Assembly (NCBI GenBank): GCA_002007465.1
Contig: LNAC01000032.1
Coordinates: forward strand, 812,180 to 876,179
DNA length: 64,000 nucleotides
Origin: Ailurus styani
Taxonomy: Eukaryota; Chordata; Mammalia; Carnivora; Ailuridae
Direction: 5' to 3'
Shown: positions 61,041 to 64,000 of the stretch, in pieces
Numbering within the stretch: position 1 is the stretch's first letter
Layout of the letters: each line of letters opens with the position of its first letter
Position numbers and translations under genes: made by a program
The notes under the pieces: generated by a model
The model's input: the letters and a program-made list of their open reading frames with translations, nothing else
What the model was told of the DNA's origin: nothing
Databases searched by the model: none

Positions 61041-62858
61041 AAAATGTCTTTTTTTTTTTAAGCAAAGGAAATTACTGTCTTGGTCAAGGGAGAAAAAGCA
61101 CTAAAGACAAATATTCAGCAGTCTGAATAGAGTTTGAGATGGAAAGAGTTTAAATAGCTATTCGCATAGATTACATCTGTGACAGAAAAAAAAATGGCAA
61201 ATGGGCATCCAAAATTCAATGCTTAGAAAACATAAGAATCATCCCAATAGGCAATTATAGCGATTCTGTTTATTGAAACTGTAATTCAAATGCAAACTTC
61301 CATTTTACATACTCTCTTATTAAAATGAATAAATTACTTGTTGTTAGTGGGAAAAAAAAATAACCCCGAAATGCTGTTTGCTTTGTATCTATGAATATGT
61401 GTGTCAACTAACAGAGGGGAGGAATCAGATCTATTTTTCTCTTCTTATAACATTGACATGAAAGTCATACTTATTAACCACCTAGATGAGATCTACTTTA
61501 GACAGAATAACATAATGAGTTTTATATTCATGTGAGGATTAGGGAAATGTCTCTAAGCCGTCAAAACTGCCCCTGAAGGGAAGAGGCCAAACTTCTGTGG
61601 CTATATCAAAGACAACTTACACATAGCTTAAAAGGACAAAAGAGACTCCTGCCAAGAAACCAGAGTGAGGAAAGTATGGATTTGGTCTTGATGTCTACCA
61701 TTTGGCAAAAAAGGGAAGACTTGTGCTGAATCAGTGTGATGAATAGACAGACACACCACGAACATGGCCAGAATCATGCATACTGCTATGGTACAGAGGC
61801 TAACAGATTCACAAAGTACACTTCCATTTATTTTTTATAGGCTTTGAAAATTGATCTCTCAAGTGGTCCCAGGTGAATGTCTCCTTGGCTCAACAAATCT
61901 CTGAGAGTACTTTGATTTTCTTTGCATCCCAAATAAATTTATCCATTGTGGCTATGCCTCTTAATTGACAAAATGAAAAGATGTAAAAGAAGCCAAGATT
62001 CTGATTAAACTAATGTGCCAGGCTTCTAAATTATGGAAGACCTCTTGCAAACCCCAAATGGATCATATGGTTTTTCTAGGACTAGTTTTTAAAAAGTGAA
62101 TAAACAGCAAGACCAGCTCTGACAATCCAGGGCTGAAATGAATAGCTACAGGATTTCTTTCTAAGCTCCCCAAGCTGGAATAATTTCTTTGCCCTCCCCA
62201 GTCTCATGCCAGAGAACTTTCTCATTGTCCTGTCTCATCCATCCCCATCATGCCCTCTCCATTGTGCACCCCTTCAAGTACTTCAATCGCTACAAACTAC
62301 CTAGGTGCTTCTAGCTAAGAAACAAAACAAAACCAAACAAAACATTGGAGCCCATTGGAAGGTGAAACCACAGTATCTACCAAGGAGTAAGCATCTAGAT
62401 TAGGGGGTAAAAGTAAAATGCTGCCATCATTTCCAGCATCCTTAATGTAGTGGGAGAGTGAGCATTCTGCACAGTATGTGGGTGGGGGAGTGTAGGGCGT
62501 AGGTTTCAGTTCCAAATTATAATGTTTCCCTTTAGACATCATTTGTAGTTTGGAAACCACACTCAGAGATCCCTGAAAGGCCGTACAGGCCTACCTGAAT
62601 AAGCTATTGAAAAGGGACATTTGACCATTATAACTGCAAACTTGCACTGAGTTCAGGGATGGCACAAAGATAAATAATACAATATAAAGGGGCTCCTTCT
62701 TTAGGATGGCTGGCTGAAAGCAAGTCTTTCATTTCTTCCGAAATCCCACTGAAATGACAGAAGAATAAAATCTAAAATATGAAACCTAGTTAAGAGGACA
62801 ATTCATCATTTTTTCTTTTCTAGACTATTTTAACTATTTTAATTTGACAGGTATAATT

Positions 62859-63045
62859 TTTTTAAAAGATTTTATTTATTTATTTGACAGAGAGAGACAG
62901 AGATCACAGCAGGCAGAGAGGCAGACAGAGAGAGAGGAGGAAGCAGGCTCCCTGCTGAGAAGGGAGCCCAATGTGGGGCTTGATCCTAGGACCCTGAGAT
63001 CATGACCTGAGCCGAAGGCAGAGGCTTTAACCCACTGAGCCACCA
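62859..63045 (-). repeat. CAN-SINE, antisense, head slightly truncated
   Basis: T-run and AAAGATTTTATTTATTTATT to ACTGAGCCACCA, lacking the last bases of the head. Flanked by ACAGGTATAATT at 62847-62858 and 63046-63057. A head-end loss with intact duplications fits incomplete reverse transcription. Confidence 0.96.
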
Positions 63046-63212
63046 ACAGGTATAATTCTTATGCAAACATCAGAAACAAGTTTAACTTAACTGTATGAAC
63101 AGGTTTAAAGGAAATCAGAACCATACCGATTATGTTGGAAAATGGCAGTCTCTCCCATTATTTAAAAAAGGGGGGGCACAAATGCAAGATATGCAAAATT
63201 TGGCTTCATGAT

Positions 63213-63415
63213 GGGGTGCCTGGGTGGGTTAGTTGGTTAAGCATCTGACTCTTGGTTTCAGCTCGGGTCATGATCTCAGGATCATGGGATCGAGCCCCAC
63301 TTCTGATAGGGCTCTCCACTCAGCAGGGAATCTGCCTAGAATCCTCTCCCTCTGCCTCTCCCCCTCCTCGATTGCCCGCTCTCTCTCTCTCTCAAATAAG
63401 TAAAGCCTTTAAACA
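63213..63415 (+). repeat. CAN-SINE, sense, older
   Basis: Head GGGGTGCCTGGGTGGGTTAG, CT tract CTCTCTCTCTCTC and tail AAATAAGTAAAGCCTTTAAA. Confidence 0.93.
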
Positions 63416-64000
63416 TTTTTGGTTTGGTGAGCCATTTATAGAAACATGATCTTGGGGTGTTAGTTGACTCCCACTGTAGATGTATTTTAACCTTTTGAAC
63501 TACCCAGTCTACCTACCTCTCTAGCTATAGAGGCTGACCAAAGCGCATGCTTGTCTTTTGTCCATCTGCTCTCCTGCCCACAGCTCATGAGACCAGTGTG
63601 ATCCAGGGTGAGCAAACCCAAAAACTGGACCAGGATAATCAGATTCCCTCTTCCACGAAGTTGGAATTGGGAAGCTGGATCAGCTGTCTCTTGATTCACT
63701 TGCTACTCGAAGTGGGATTTGTGGGGCAGGAGCATCCATGTCAGCTGGGAACTTGTTAAAAATATACACTCCTTCTCTGAGACTTAATGAGCCATTTTTT
63801 GCATTTTTGACAAGATTTCTGCATGATTACGTGGACATTCAAGTTTGGGGGACACTGAGCTGGACACGGGGGAGGGGGCACTTGGGATGAAAGGCGGTGT
63901 AGAATCCGGAGTATATATATGGTATATACATCTGGAGTATGGTGCTCAGTTTGGATATCCCGCTTCGAAAAGGACACTGATGTTCTGGAGCCTCGCCTCA

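Larger units (their letters stand above)
40031..64000. other. Intergenic region downstream of ELOVL6
   Basis: No exon, promoter or RNA gene was recognised. Named repeats are listed separately. Stretches with nothing I can assign: 40390-40930, 41200-43690, 43930-44040, 44160-44570, 44820-45520, 47550-49610, 49860-50980, 51190-51480, 53820-56060, 56450-56970, 59880-60840, 61050-62845 and 63420-64000. The open frames in them are short, lack homology I recognise, and show no splice or start context. Confidence 0.75.

Overview
This is mammalian, carnivoran nuclear DNA, most likely from a mustelid or close relative. The diagnosis rests on more than twenty tRNA-Lys-derived CAN-SINEs (heads of the type GGCGCCTGGGTGGCTCAG, tails of CT-rich tract plus AAATAAATAAA). 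Many belong to the subfamily reading GTGGGTTAAAGCCTCTGC, which I associate with mustelids (recalled, not checked). L1 fragments, MIR and L2 remnants and class I retroviral LTRs fill much of the rest.

The only protein gene I can support is ELOVL6, on the + strand. The window opens inside an ELOVL6 intron. The penultimate coding exon is at 26254-26405 and the last coding exon begins at 34246 with its stop codon at 34668-34670. The two exons join in phase and encode residues 74 (last base) to 265 of the fatty-acid elongase, including the catalytic histidine box. The N-terminal 73 residues are upstream of the window. A long 3'UTR follows. I place its main end near 40030, after AATAAA at 40006-40011 and before a GT-rich stretch. 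One antisense CAN-SINE has landed in that 3'UTR.

Layout: 1-26253 is ELOVL6 intron (L2, L1, CAN-SINEs, a solo LTR at about 17105-17460, MIRs). 26254-34670 holds the two exons and the 7.84 kb last intron. 34671 to about 40030 is 3'UTR. From about 40030 to 64000 is intergenic DNA with no recognised gene. That last part contains a 168-base all-purine GGAA tract, a dense cluster of antisense CAN-SINEs (45.5-47.5 kb), a decayed gammaretrovirus-like provirus (about 51.5-53.8 kb), a 370-base CT/GT-rich pyrimidine tract (56.1 kb) and L1 tails. In other mammals the next gene in this direction is EGF, convergent with ELOVL6; no EGF exon is visible here.

Four isolated N bases (8151, 45719, 57306, 57399) mark assembly joins. 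The last two separate near-identical copies of one sequence and look like unmerged contig ends. I found no undescribed biological system. The most unusual items are the provirus remnant with its 69-bp leader repeats, the SINE in the ELOVL6 3'UTR, and the assembly triplication.
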